DNA from: JAVJUV01 sp047314965
Lineage (GTDB): Bacteria > Pseudomonadota > Alphaproteobacteria > Rhodobacterales > Rhodobacteraceae
Direction of reading: 5' to 3'
NCBI RefSeq assembly: GCF_047314965.1
Contig: NZ_JBLBVK010000047.1
Location: 1 to 64,000, forward strand
DNA length: 64,000 nt
Shown here: in pieces, positions 32,809 through 42,156 of the stretch
Layout: each line of letters starts with the position of its first letter
Position numbering within the stretch: position 1 is the first letter of the stretch
The notes under the pieces: model-generated
The model's input: only the letters and a program-made list of their open reading frames with translations
What the model was told of the DNA's origin: nothing
Databases searched by the model: none
Made by a program: the position numbers and the translations under genes

Positions 32809-33045
32809 CGACGAAAGGCAACCCTCACTGACCTCGCGCCACATCGGCACGTTCAGGGACATCTGGCACTGAGCCATGAATGCGCGCCCGTTTACGAAAA
32901 GACAGATCGTCTCGCCAAGTTCGACCCTGGCTCCCTGAGTGTCCGTGCAGTAACAGTCGATTGTCTTGCCGCCGGGACCCTTCACATCGGCATACGCCGC
33001 CGACGCTACGAGAAGCGGCAAGAGGGCGAATTGCAACTTCATCAT
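32710..33045 (-). CDS. small secreted Cys-containing protein
   Basis: About 111 residues. The signal peptide ends at SAAYADV, followed by GGKTIDCYCTDTQG, ETICLFVNGRAFMAQCQMS and VPMWREVSEGC: four or five Cys likely forming disulfides in the periplasm. That block is complete near the SEGC residues. The remaining 35 residues run into the DUF1499 gene antisense and look like read-through past a lost stop. Two adjacent ATGs (33045, 33042) serve as start; no strong ribosome-binding site is seen. Family function unknown. Confidence 0.65.
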   Translation of the reverse strand: MMKLQFALLPLLVASAAYADVKGPGGKTIDCYCTDTQGARVELGETICLFVNGRAFMAQCQMSLNVPMWREVSEGCLSSSLSKPQSHVLQPSVETLGIDAPIVSTGADPRS

Positions 33046-33113
33046 ATCATAATAGCATTCAAAGAAACCGCGCGCCAGCTTGACGCCGCACCGATGATCG
33101 GCAACAGGAACAC

Positions 33114-34169
33114 ATGGTCCCAGAACAGACACTCAACCAGATACGCGAGCGCTTTCAGTTCCTGGAAGCGAAAATGTCGGGTGGCGCCGAGGCGGGAGAA
33201 ATCGCGCAGTTGGCGCGGGAATATTCTGAGCTGAAGCCGGTCGTTGCCGAAATCGAAGCCTATCGTGCCATGCTCGAGTCGCGACAGGATGCACAAAGCA
33301 TGCTTGGCGATCCGGAAATGAAGGCTCTGGCCGAGGAAGAGCTTGCCGATTTGAAGGAACGGCTCCCTGAGGCCGAGCAGCGTCTGCGGCTGGCTCTGCT
33401 TCCCAAGGATTCCGCTGATGCCCGTCCAGCCATAATGGAGATCAGACCCGGAACAGGAGGAGAGGAGGCCGCGCTTTTCGCAGGCGACCTCTTGCGGATG
33501 TACCAGCGCTACGCTGAAGCAAAAGGCTGGAAGTTCAACATTATCGAACTGGCCGAGACCGAGCTTGGTGGGGTCAAGGAAGCTGTCGTCAATGTCTCGG
33601 GTGAGGGCGTGTTTGCACGTCTCAAGTTTGAATCGGGTGTGCATAGGGTGCAACGTGTCCCGGAAACCGAGTCGGGTGGACGTATCCATACGTCTGCCGC
33701 CACGGTTGCGGTTCTGCCGGAGGCAGAAGAGGTCGATATCGACATTCCGGCGACGGACATCCGGATCGACACCATGCGTGCCAGCGGTGCGGGTGGTCAG
33801 CATGTCAACACGACGGATTCCGCGGTACGCATCACGCATATCCCGACTGGTATTGTGGTCACGTCCTCGGAGAAGTCCCAGCATCAGAACCGGGCCATCG
33901 CCATGGCGCATTTGCGCGCCAAGCTTTTCGACATGGAACGTCAGAAGGCTGCCGATGAACGCGCGGCCGATCGTAAGTCGCAAGTCGGGTCGGGGGATCG
34001 TTCGGAACGAATCCGGACCTATAATTTCCCGCAAGGCCGGCTGACGGATCACCGAATTGGCCTCACGCTCTATCGTCTGGCCGATATCCTGCAAGGCGAT
34101 CTGGACGAGGTCATAGACGCACTCGTCGCAGAGGATCAGGCAGCCAAGCTTGCGGAGCAGGGGCTTTGA
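33114..34169 (+). CDS. prfA: peptide chain release factor 1
   Basis: It terminates translation at UAA and UAG. At 351 residues it is full length. The stop-codon recognition tripeptide region reads RVPETESGGRIHTSA (P-x-T type), and the peptidyl-transfer loop is RASGAGGQHVNTTDSA with the essential GGQ. The following prmC methylates that Gln and starts at a TTG overlapping the prfA stop. The order prfA-prmC is conserved. Confidence 0.97.
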   Translation: MVPEQTLNQIRERFQFLEAKMSGGAEAGEIAQLAREYSELKPVVAEIEAYRAMLESRQDAQSMLGDPEMKALAEEELADLKERLPEAEQRLRLALLPKDSADARPAIMEIRPGTGGEEAALFAGDLLRMYQRYAEAKGWKFNIIELAETELGGVKEAVVNVSGEGVFARLKFESGVHRVQRVPETESGGRIHTSAATVAVLPEAEEVDIDIPATDIRIDTMRASGAGGQHVNTTDSAVRITHIPTGIVVTSSEKSQHQNRAIAMAHLRAKLFDMERQKAADERAADRKSQVGSGDRSERIRTYNFPQGRLTDHRIGLTLYRLADILQGDLDEVIDALVAEDQAAKLAEQGL

Positions 34170-34990
34170 CAATCGGCGAAGCTTTACGGCAAGCAGGTAA
34201 ACGCCTCCAGGAGGCGGGAATCGAGACCGGGCAGGCCGAAGCAATCGCGCTCTGGGGACTGATCGATTCGTCCGCTTTCGTCGATCGCTCTGCAAACGTG
34301 GATTCCGAGAAATTAGCGAAATTTCAGTATTTTGTGGATCGACGTGCACGACGCGAGCCATTTTCGCACATCTCCGGCCGGCGGATGTTTTACAAGTCCT
34401 CCTTTCGGGTTACGCCGGATGTCCTCGATCCGCGTCCCGATACAGAAACTCTTGTTGAACTGGCGCTGAGCAAGCCCTTCAATCGGGTACTGGATTTGGG
34501 AACGGGGTCCGGTTGCATTCTGATATCTCTTCTCATCGAGCGCCCCGAGGCCACTGGAGTCGGTACAGATATTTCCCACAAGGCGGTTCTTGTTGCCGGT
34601 GAGAACGCGGCGCGGCTTGGTATGGCAGACCGCCTCGTTTTGCCGCTTTCCGACTGGTACGACGACATCGGAGGCCGGTTCGATCTCATTGTATCCAATC
34701 CGCCCTATATCGCCGCCGGAGAGATGGAGGCTTTGCAACCCGAAGTGCGAGACTACGAACCGCGGGCCGCGTTGACGGATGAAGCCGACGGTCTGACCGC
34801 ATATCGCCGCATATCAAGTCGCGCTCTCCAGCACCTGAAACCTGGCGGACGCTTGCTTGTGGAGATCGGCCCCACCCAAGGAGCCGCCGTTTCAAGCCTC
34901 TTCCGTGAGGGCGGACTTGAAAATGTCGAAGTTCACCACGATCTTGACAGAAGAGAACGAGTCGTCTCTGGAGTCGCGCCAAGCGTGTAA
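34166..34990 (+). CDS. prmC: release factor glutamine methyltransferase
   Basis: A 274-residue SAM-dependent methyltransferase that N5-methylates the Gln of the release-factor GGQ loop. The N-terminal helical domain is followed by the Rossmann core with VLDLGTGSGCILISLL (SAM binding) and LIVSNPPYIAAGE (the NPPY active-site motif). The start is TTG, overlapping the prfA TGA, so expression is tied to prfA. Confidence 0.95.
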   Translation: MTIGEALRQAGKRLQEAGIETGQAEAIALWGLIDSSAFVDRSANVDSEKLAKFQYFVDRRARREPFSHISGRRMFYKSSFRVTPDVLDPRPDTETLVELALSKPFNRVLDLGTGSGCILISLLIERPEATGVGTDISHKAVLVAGENAARLGMADRLVLPLSDWYDDIGGRFDLIVSNPPYIAAGEMEALQPEVRDYEPRAALTDEADGLTAYRRISSRALQHLKPGGRLLVEIGPTQGAAVSSLFREGGLENVEVHHDLDRRERVVSGVAPSV

Positions 34991-35252
34991 ATTGGCGGGT
35001 TTGTGCCACGAAAGGGCGCAAACCAGCAGAAAATGCCACATGTTCGGTAAGTTTGCGCTTGCCCTGCGGGGACTCACTGGCTAGACCGTTTCTTGCAAGC
35101 GGCTGGAGGCCGTGGATCGCTGATTTGGTCCGCTAGCGTATCTCCCCATTTGCACCTTGCCAGACTTGCACGGAGAGAAAGCTCGGCATTGGGCCGAACG
35201 CATCAGCCAAGACACCGCGCAAGACCAATTAAAGGCTGTTACAGGACCTTTT

Positions 35253-35882
35253 ATGAGATCTTCCAAGTCACGTTCGCGGTCCAAGGGGAACCGCAACCGT
35301 TCGGTGGGTAACATCGTGAACCGCGTCTTTGACTCCTCGGGTCCCGAGGGGAAGGTGCGTGGCACGCCCCAGCAGATTATCGACAAGTACAACCAGCTTG
35401 CTCGCGATGCACAGTTGTCCAACGACCGTGTCGCGGCTGAGAACTTCCAGCAGCATGCGGAGCATTATTTGCGCATGCTTTCAGAAGCTCAGCGCGAGAT
35501 GCAGGAGCGTCAGCAGCAGGGCAATCAAGGGCAGGGTGGATACACGAACAACGGCGCTTCGGATCAGCCGCAGAGCGATCAGGGTTCCGGTGACCGACAG
35601 CCGGACGTCTCTGACGATCGCAACGATGGCGGATACGGCGCGAACGAACAGCGCGGTCGGTCCAGTGGCGGTCGTAACCGCGATTCCGTGGCTCCTGCAA
35701 CTTCGGAAGAGCATCAGAAATCGAGCGATAGCCGGCAAGACATCATAGACCTGGACGAAAGCTCGGACGGCGGATTGGTTGAAACGCCCGAGGACAAGCC
35801 CAAACGCAAACGCCGGGCGCGCAGCAAGCCTGAGGACGCGGAACAAATCCCGGCGCAGCCAACGCCGGACGCGGCCGAGTAG
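35253..35882 (+). CDS. DUF4167 domain protein, probably RNA-binding or disordered
   Basis: A 209-residue basic protein. The N-terminal DUF4167 domain (about 1-75) starts with an R/S/K-rich stretch and includes NRVFDSSGPEGKVRGTP, QQIIDKYNQLARDA and RVAAENFQQHAEHYLRML. The remainder is Gln/Gly/Ser-rich then acidic and is likely disordered, ending in a basic KPKRKRRARSK patch. It follows prmC in many alphaproteobacteria. Function unknown; a nucleic-acid role is suggested by charge only. AGGA precedes the ATG. The 262 bases upstream contain no gene. Confidence 0.85.
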   Translation: MRSSKSRSRSKGNRNRSVGNIVNRVFDSSGPEGKVRGTPQQIIDKYNQLARDAQLSNDRVAAENFQQHAEHYLRMLSEAQREMQERQQQGNQGQGGYTNNGASDQPQSDQGSGDRQPDVSDDRNDGGYGANEQRGRSSGGRNRDSVAPATSEEHQKSSDSRQDIIDLDESSDGGLVETPEDKPKRKRRARSKPEDAEQIPAQPTPDAAE

Positions 35883-35888
35883 CGGGGG

Positions 35889-36728
35889 TCAGCTCTCCAA
35901 GTTCCGAGCAAGGGCGCAAAACCTCTCGAGATCTACGGTCTCGGCCCGGTCGGTCGGTTGAATTCCTGCGGCAAGAAGGCGATCCTCGATATCGGGTCGC
36001 AATCCTTTGAGGCTCGCGCGAAGCATCTTGCGTCTTTGGTTGAACGCCTGCGCGACAACTGCCTGGAGCAGTCGGGCATCGGCGGGGAAGCGTGGTTCCG
36101 GCAGTGCCTGAAGATGAACGACCGCGGATCGCACTTTGGGCGGCGGCGTGAAAGCCTCCGGAGGCAGTTCCATGACAATCCGCGCAGTGCAGCGCCACTG
36201 GGCCAGTACGGCAAGCCTTCCATAGGCCTTGGAACCAGGCTGCGCGACGATCCGTTCCGCCACTTCGCGCTGGAACATCAGGGTCAGGCTATCCCAGAAA
36301 GGTGGCCAGTCAGCCGGGTCGAGCCAGCGAGTGAGAAGCTCGGTGCCGACATTGTAGGGGAGGTTTGCCACGATCTTTATCGGCGGCGTCAGACGCTCGG
36401 AGGGGTCGAGCGCCAGTGCATCTGCGTTGATCACTTCAAGCCTGCCTGGGTAGGCAGCCGCGATCTCCTGCAGCGCCGGAAGGCAGCGGGCATCCTTTTC
36501 GACAGCGAGTACCTTTCTCGCTCCCTCCGCAAGCAATCCTCGCGTCAGCCCTCCGGGCCCCGGGCCAATCTCCAGAACGTCTGCTCCGGTAAGGTCTCCC
36601 GCCGAGCGCGCAATCTTCGCAGTGAGGTTCAAGTCCAGAAGAAAATTCTGCCCCAAGGATTTCTTAGCGGCAAGCCCATGTGTCGCGATGACTTCGCGTA
36701 GCGGAGGAAGAGAGTCGATTGCGGGCAC
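35889..36728 (-). CDS. rsmA: 16S rRNA (adenine1518/1519-N6) dimethyltransferase
   Basis: A 279-residue KsgA family enzyme that dimethylates two adenines in helix 45 of 16S rRNA. Motifs are KKSLGQNFLLD, DVLEIGPGPGGLTRGLL (SAM binding) and IVANLPYNVGTELL (the NLPY catalytic motif). It is the last gene of the lptF-lptG-lptD-surA-pdxA-rsmA run, two bases after pdxA. Confidence 0.96.
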   Translation of the reverse strand: MPAIDSLPPLREVIATHGLAAKKSLGQNFLLDLNLTAKIARSAGDLTGADVLEIGPGPGGLTRGLLAEGARKVLAVEKDARCLPALQEIAAAYPGRLEVINADALALDPSERLTPPIKIVANLPYNVGTELLTRWLDPADWPPFWDSLTLMFQREVAERIVAQPGSKAYGRLAVLAQWRCTARIVMELPPEAFTPPPKVRSAVVHLQALPEPRFPADARLLQAVVAQAFNQRRKMLRASLKGLRPDIEDRLLAAGIQPTDRAETVDLERFCALARNLES

Positions 36729-36730
36729 GG

Positions 36731-37720
36731 TCAGTTTAGTCCCGCGCGTTTCCGCGCCATCGTGTCCGCCAGTTTCAACGCCTCGATCAAAGATGTCGGA
36801 TCGGCTTCTCCACTTCCCGCGATGTTGAACGCGGTGCCGTGATCGGGCGAGGTTCGGATAAAGGGCAATCCTAGCGTGACGTTCACTCCGCGATCGAATG
36901 CCAGCGTCTTTATGGGGATCAACGCCTGATCGTGATACATCGCGACCGCGGCGTCGTACTGGGAACGGGCTCGGGCATGAAACATGGTGTCGGCAGGAAG
37001 TGGGCCTGTTAGGTTCAGCCCTTCATCGCATAGAGCCTTGCACAAAGGCGCTATCCAGTCGGTCTCTTCCTTTCCCAGCAGTCCACCTTCTCCGGCATGA
37101 GGGTTGAGACCGGCTACCGCGATCCTGGGCGCTGCGATTCCGAAATCGGATTCCATGGCATTCGCGACAATCCGAAGGGTGTCTTTAAGCAGGCCGGGCG
37201 TCAACTTTTGCGGAACGTCGGCGAGCGGGATGTGGATCGTGGCGGGTACGACCTTCAACTCCTCGGCCGCAAGCATCATCACCACACGGTCAACGCTGGC
37301 AAGATCGGCAAGAAACTCTGTGTGGCCGGGATGAGAGAAGCCAGCGTGATCGACCAGTTCCTTCTTCGAGATCGGAGCTGTGCACAGCGAAGAAGCCGCG
37401 CCCTGCTGCACCAGCCGCACAGCGCGTTCGATCACCTGCACAACGACGATAGCATTTTCAGGGGCTGGGTGTCCGGGAGTGGCCAGGCTGGGGAATTCAT
37501 GCACCAGAACAGGTAGCCCGCATTGTGCGGCATCCGCTGCGCCGTCAGGAGTGTCGATGGTCTCAAACCTGGCGTTCTCCGGAAGGTGCCGTGGATCGCC
37601 GATCCAGAAGAACGGCAAGTCTTTCCCAAGCACTTCCCAAGCTTTGCATGCGATCTCCGGACCTATTCCGGCGGGATCGCCACAAGTCAAAGCGACGGGC
37701 GGAAAACGTGTCTCCGCCAT
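36731..37720 (-). CDS. pdxA: 4-hydroxythreonine-4-phosphate dehydrogenase
   Basis: A 329-residue NAD-dependent, metal-requiring enzyme of the DXP-dependent pyridoxal phosphate pathway. Signatures are TCGDPAGIGPEIA at the N-terminus, TAPISKKELVDHAGFSHPGHTEF, and the metal-ligand His in ...AGLNPHAGEGG and YHDQALIPIKTL. It sits between surA (3 bases) and rsmA (2 bases), the usual order. Confidence 0.96.
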   Translation of the reverse strand: MAETRFPPVALTCGDPAGIGPEIACKAWEVLGKDLPFFWIGDPRHLPENARFETIDTPDGAADAAQCGLPVLVHEFPSLATPGHPAPENAIVVVQVIERAVRLVQQGAASSLCTAPISKKELVDHAGFSHPGHTEFLADLASVDRVVMMLAAEELKVVPATIHIPLADVPQKLTPGLLKDTLRIVANAMESDFGIAAPRIAVAGLNPHAGEGGLLGKEETDWIAPLCKALCDEGLNLTGPLPADTMFHARARSQYDAAVAMYHDQALIPIKTLAFDRGVNVTLGLPFIRTSPDHGTAFNIAGSGEADPTSLIEALKLADTMARKRAGLN

Positions 37721-37723
37721 TTG

Positions 37724-38944
37724 TCAGTTGGCAATATCGGTGATGATCGTATTTGCCCGAAGATCGGCAAGGCGGTCTGCGGCCATTGTCCCGAGACGTG
37801 TATTCAAAAGCCGGTTGCCAACGATTTCGAGGTCCACGGAGGACTCGCGGGCGGGCTTGCGCTCACAAAGCATGAGGACAGCCGGAGCACCGTTTCGAAT
37901 GATCCGCGTGGAAACCTCGTTCTGATCCAACTGGGTGACTTCAGCCCGGATATCGGCGGGCAGGGCACCCAACGGCTGCAGATCGCGGACAAGTCGTTCC
38001 TCGGGAAGTCCGCGCGCGATTCCGTAAAGGTCATCGCACACGTCGACCTCCTGCGCGACCCGTTCCGCGGCGCCCGGCGTGCCGTCGGTGATGAACAGCG
38101 CATAGTCGACCGCCAGATCGTTGGTCGCACCGGGATCGACACGCTCCACTTTGCGCAGAAGGAAAACGCCAATCGCGTTTTCCAGTTCGATAGGGCGGCT
38201 TATCTGGCCTGGCGTCAGGCCGGCGATCACCGGCTGGATCATATCCGGCAGAGTATCGAGCGCGACCCAGTTCAAGGCGCCGCCCGAGGCGGAAGAGGCC
38301 GCAACGGATAATTCGCGTGCAGCTGCCGAAAAGGCTTCTTCGCTTGTCAGCGCCGAGATCTGTGCAGCCCGGGCACGGGATGCTGCGGCTGTCTCAGGGG
38401 TAGTGGCGGGCAAAAGGATTTCCGAGACGAGAACCCGCAACCCTCCCTCAGTTCCGGTCTGAGCGAGAGTGCGACGCACTAGGTCCCGTGGAATTTCCTG
38501 GGCGGTTTCGCCGAGTGTCTGGCGCACGAAACTGCGCCATGCGACACCGGCACCGATGAAATCGCGGAAAGTTTCGGAGTCGACGCCATTCTGTCCGAGT
38601 GCGGCGACGAATTCTTCAGCTGTCAGGTTCGCCCGTCCGGCGAACTCCTCCATCCCCGCTTCGATCTCTTCCGCCGACGTCTCGATGCCAGCGTCGGACG
38701 CTGCTGACAATTGTACGGCCTCGTTTATCAGTTGTTCCCGCGCCAGGTTTCGCGGATCTCCCGGAGCACCCAGGAGCGACAGAAACCGGGTCCGCTGGTC
38801 CAGTTCGTACCGGGTGACAATCGAGTCGCCGACCTTGATAGCGGGCGAGAAGCGGCTTTGGGCCTGTGCGGGTTGTGAAGCCGCGAAAATCGATGCGGCA
38901 AGCACTGCGCCAATCAGGCATTCAAGAATACGGCTTTGTCTCAC
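37724..38944 (-). CDS. surA: periplasmic chaperone/prolyl isomerase SurA-like
   Basis: A 406-residue protein with a signal peptide ending AQAQS. The SurA N-terminal chaperone region (VGDSIVTRYELDQRTRFL, LAREQLINEAVQLSAA) is followed by a parvulin-like domain with VSEILLPA and GALNWVALDTLPD. The sequence is divergent from enteric SurA, with apparently one recognisable parvulin domain. It helps fold outer-membrane proteins, such as LptD encoded just upstream. Seven bases separate it from lptD. Confidence 0.88.
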   Translation of the reverse strand: MRQSRILECLIGAVLAASIFAASQPAQAQSRFSPAIKVGDSIVTRYELDQRTRFLSLLGAPGDPRNLAREQLINEAVQLSAASDAGIETSAEEIEAGMEEFAGRANLTAEEFVAALGQNGVDSETFRDFIGAGVAWRSFVRQTLGETAQEIPRDLVRRTLAQTGTEGGLRVLVSEILLPATTPETAAASRARAAQISALTSEEAFSAAARELSVAASSASGGALNWVALDTLPDMIQPVIAGLTPGQISRPIELENAIGVFLLRKVERVDPGATNDLAVDYALFITDGTPGAAERVAQEVDVCDDLYGIARGLPEERLVRDLQPLGALPADIRAEVTQLDQNEVSTRIIRNGAPAVLMLCERKPARESSVDLEIVGNRLLNTRLGTMAADRLADLRANTIITDIAN

Positions 38945-38950
38945 GACCCT

Positions 38951-41062
38951 TTATCCTCTGCAGACCCTGCTTCGGGGTTTATCGCTTGCGGTGCCACCGA
39001 GGCCGACCAGCGAGACGCGGAAGCCGAAGTCGGTTGTTGGATTAACCGAACTAGACGTGGCATAGCGCCTTGATAGTGAAAGCATGATATCAATGCACTC
39101 GCTCCGATAGCCCATCCCGATCCCGGTGCGTGCCGAACGGCCCGCGGTGAAGTCATAACGCCAATCGGCACTGGCCGTCCACCTGTCGTTCAGGTCGTAG
39201 CTGCCGTCGAAAGACCATTCCGACAACCTGTCGTCGCGCCCCTCGGCGGGTTCTGGAACGGCGTAGATGTAACTGGAACTAAGCCGAAAAGAGTCGGTCG
39301 ACCAGTCAACACGGGATTCGTTGAGGGTGAAGTTCGCCTTTTCGTCGAAGAGCGACCTGTTGGCGAGGAAAAGGCGGTCGCCGATTCCGAACCGGGCCGC
39401 GATCAGCCATTCGGAACGGTCGCCATCCAATCCGGTGCCGGAACTGAATCCGAGATCGCCGTCCAGATGTGCGATGCGGCCAAAAGCGAAATCCATGCTC
39501 CAACCCTGAGGATCGTCGCGACGCCATGCCAGGCCTGCCGCGACCCTTGTTCCATCCTCGATTCCGTCAGTTCCGGGATAGCGCGTATGCGAGAATAGGT
39601 TTGCCTCGTCGAACTCCACGATCCGGCTGTCCTCGACTGGTGGAGCATTGCTGCCCGCGTCCGCAATATCGAGCCTGATAACAGGCTCCAGTACTTCGCG
39701 TCCGCCATCAGCGGTATCGCGTCCCAATGGCCAGCGCAATTCCAGGGCCCCTCGGGGAACGAACCGGGTCATGTTTCCCTTGAAGCTGTTGTCCTGACCG
39801 GTGTTGTAAACATCCATTCTGAAGCCAAGTTCGGCGGCGGCCACTACGCCGGAAGCGAAAATGGTATCACGGCGCCATTCAAGGGACGTCCCGATCCGGC
39901 TGACGTCCCGACCGTCTATGTTGACCGCGGAGGGACGATTCAAAGCCGACGTTTCAACGGAAAGCGTCGTACGACCGCCAAATGCCAACCGGGGCAATTC
40001 GCGTTCATAGAAGACCTCGATAAAGCGGTCTGGAAGCGTGTCGCGGATGGGGATTTCTTCGCTTCGCAGCGTTTTGAACTCGGTCACTGAAGCTCGGAAA
40101 AGATCCTTACTGCGTACCCGCTTGACGGCAAGTTCGTTGGTCAATCGATCCTTGTCGGAATAGTCGTAGGTGAACAGGTATCCCGGATCCGAGACGAACT
40201 CCAACTGCGCGGAGAGGATGAAGTCCTTGGGCAGTCTGTATGTGGCATTTGCAAAGAGATACCCACGGTCTCCAAGAATATCATCGTTCGTGATCGCGCC
40301 AGTTGCCGAGATTTCGCCGCCACGGAGGCTCTGGCGATAAGACAGTTCCAGGGTCCGGGTGGAGGAGGAAAGGTAAGGGGTCAGCGTGATATCGGCATGC
40401 GCGCCTATGGGAACAAAATAGGGCTGCTTTAGACCGGTGCCGAGATCGGATGAGGTGCGAAAGCGCGGGATAAGGAACCCTCTCGCGCGCTCCAGCGTCG
40501 GATCGGGCAGCCGGAGCCGCGGAAAATACAATACCGGAACTCCGACGACTCGCATCTGAGCGCCAGTGAAATAAAGCTGACGCTCTTGTTGGTCATGGAT
40601 AACCGACCGCGCGCGAATTTCCCAAACCGGTGTCGGATTCGACGCGCAGATTTCGCAGGACGAGGCGACCACGCGCTCGAGCCGGGTGTACCTCCCACCG
40701 ACCCGCGCGATTTCGTTCGCGGCCATTTGCAATTGCTGGTCAAGGACGATGCGTGCCGATCGCAGGATCCCATCTCGCAAGTCCCGGTCAAGTTCGGCGC
40801 TGCTGGCGGTCAGGACTGTCCCATCCGCTTCAGTCACCTTGATTGGGCCTTCGATCGTCAGCCGGTCTCCATCCTGCGAGTACGTGATTGATTGAGCAGT
40901 AAGCCGTGTGCCGGCATAAAAAACCTCGACATTGCCCGTCGCGGTGACCTGACCCGAGGGGTCCACGCTAATCCTGTCTGCGATCAGCGACGCAAGATCC
41001 TGGGCAAAGGCAGGCGAAGCGGCCAGCCAAAGGAGAAAGACAGCAAGAAGCGCCCGCATCAT
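38951..41062 (-). CDS. lptD: LPS-assembly protein LptD
   Basis: An outer-membrane beta-barrel of 703 residues that inserts LPS into the outer leaflet with LptE. After a signal peptide (ending ASPAFAQ) comes an OstA/LptA-like jellyroll (GQVTATGNVEVFYAGTRL), then the barrel domain with many aromatic, alternating strands to the C-terminus. A Cys pair (ASSCEICASN) suits the inter-domain disulfides. The start ATG overlaps the lptG stop (ATGA); longer upstream starts lie inside lptG. Confidence 0.94.
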   Translation of the reverse strand: MMRALLAVFLLWLAASPAFAQDLASLIADRISVDPSGQVTATGNVEVFYAGTRLTAQSITYSQDGDRLTIEGPIKVTEADGTVLTASSAELDRDLRDGILRSARIVLDQQLQMAANEIARVGGRYTRLERVVASSCEICASNPTPVWEIRARSVIHDQQERQLYFTGAQMRVVGVPVLYFPRLRLPDPTLERARGFLIPRFRTSSDLGTGLKQPYFVPIGAHADITLTPYLSSSTRTLELSYRQSLRGGEISATGAITNDDILGDRGYLFANATYRLPKDFILSAQLEFVSDPGYLFTYDYSDKDRLTNELAVKRVRSKDLFRASVTEFKTLRSEEIPIRDTLPDRFIEVFYERELPRLAFGGRTTLSVETSALNRPSAVNIDGRDVSRIGTSLEWRRDTIFASGVVAAAELGFRMDVYNTGQDNSFKGNMTRFVPRGALELRWPLGRDTADGGREVLEPVIRLDIADAGSNAPPVEDSRIVEFDEANLFSHTRYPGTDGIEDGTRVAAGLAWRRDDPQGWSMDFAFGRIAHLDGDLGFSSGTGLDGDRSEWLIAARFGIGDRLFLANRSLFDEKANFTLNESRVDWSTDSFRLSSSYIYAVPEPAEGRDDRLSEWSFDGSYDLNDRWTASADWRYDFTAGRSARTGIGMGYRSECIDIMLSLSRRYATSSSVNPTTDFGFRVSLVGLGGTASDKPRSRVCRG

Positions 41063-42156
41063 CCGTCTTCCAGGTGGAGCAGCAAACCAAGTGGCAAGAG
41101 AACGGCCGCAACAGGCGGCCCCCAAGCCGCCATGATGACAGGGATCTGACCGTTCTCACCAAGGATCGCCGCAAAATTGCGGATGAAGTAAAGCGTGAAA
41201 CCCAACGCCAGCGCCGCAAGTACCATGACGCCGGTTCTCCCGAAGCGGGTGTGGCGCATGGTGAAGCCCGCGCCAACCAGAACCATCGCCGCCAGAAGTA
41301 CCGGCAAAGCGAGTTCCATGTGCAGGAAGGTGCGATGCGAACGCGCCGAAAAGCCGGCCGATTCCAGTCGCGCGATGAAGGCGGGTAGTTCCCAGATGGG
41401 AATGGCCGATGGCGTGCCGAAACTGTCAAGGATCTGGTTCCGTGTGAGGTTCGACGCAAGGCTCAGGTTCGGGCTTTCGAAAGCATCGACCTCGGGAACC
41501 GCGGCATCGGTGTCAAAGCGCCACTCCTTTGCGTCGGTTATCGCCCAGGCCCCAGGCACAAGTTGGGCCTGTTGGGCCTCGATACGGAAAGTTGGCGTTC
41601 CTTCGCGATCGTATCCAAGGAAGGTAACGCCGAACAGGATGGTGCCATCCAGATTGGAGCGGTTTGCCCGGATCACCGTCTGACCATCACGCGATCCCTG
41701 TCTGAGCCATAGCCCCTCGGAGCTGACTGACAGGGTTGAAACGACGCCGGAGATACGCTGCGTCATGACCTCGTACTGCTTTTGAGTGGCCGCCACTATC
41801 GGGTTTATGAGGGCGACGGCTAAGATACCAAGGAAGAGGGACATCAGAACCGGAGATACAAGACTCTTCAAAGCCGACCGCCCCGAAGCGCGTGTGACCA
41901 CCAGTTCCGACGAGCGGGCAAGCGCCAGAAAGAGCGACAAGGTTGCCAGGATCGTGATCAGTGGCAGAATGCGGTAAAGGCCTTCCGGAACGTTCAGGAA
42001 TGTCAGGATGATCAGAGTTCCAAAGCCTGTGTCTGCCGCGCCGAAACGCCGGATCTGCTCGACCAGATCGATCAGGCTGAGGATTGCGAAGAAAACAAGA
42101 AGGACCGAGACGAAACTCTTCAAGAACCGTCGTGCGAAGTACAGATGGAGCGTCAT
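41059..42156 (-). CDS. lptG: LPS export ABC permease LptG
   Basis: A 365-residue inner-membrane protein of the YjgP/YjgQ family with six membrane helices around a periplasmic jellyroll. The N-terminus (LHLYFARRFLKSFVSVLLVF) and LSLFLALARSSELVVTRASG are family signatures. With LptF and the ATPase LptB (not in this window) it pulls LPS from the inner membrane. It overlaps lptF and lptD by four bases each. Confidence 0.95.
   Translation of the reverse strand: MTLHLYFARRFLKSFVSVLLVFFAILSLIDLVEQIRRFGAADTGFGTLIILTFLNVPEGLYRILPLITILATLSLFLALARSSELVVTRASGRSALKSLVSPVLMSLFLGILAVALINPIVAATQKQYEVMTQRISGVVSTLSVSSEGLWLRQGSRDGQTVIRANRSNLDGTILFGVTFLGYDREGTPTFRIEAQQAQLVPGAWAITDAKEWRFDTDAAVPEVDAFESPNLSLASNLTRNQILDSFGTPSAIPIWELPAFIARLESAGFSARSHRTFLHMELALPVLLAAMVLVGAGFTMRHTRFGRTGVMVLAALALGFTLYFIRNFAAILGENGQIPVIMAAWGPPVAAVLLPLGLLLHLEDG

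Noticed and set aside
33042..34361. 439-codon minus-strand ORF opposite prfA
   Set aside because: Complementary to the well-identified prfA and prmC with no domain signature; shadow ORF.
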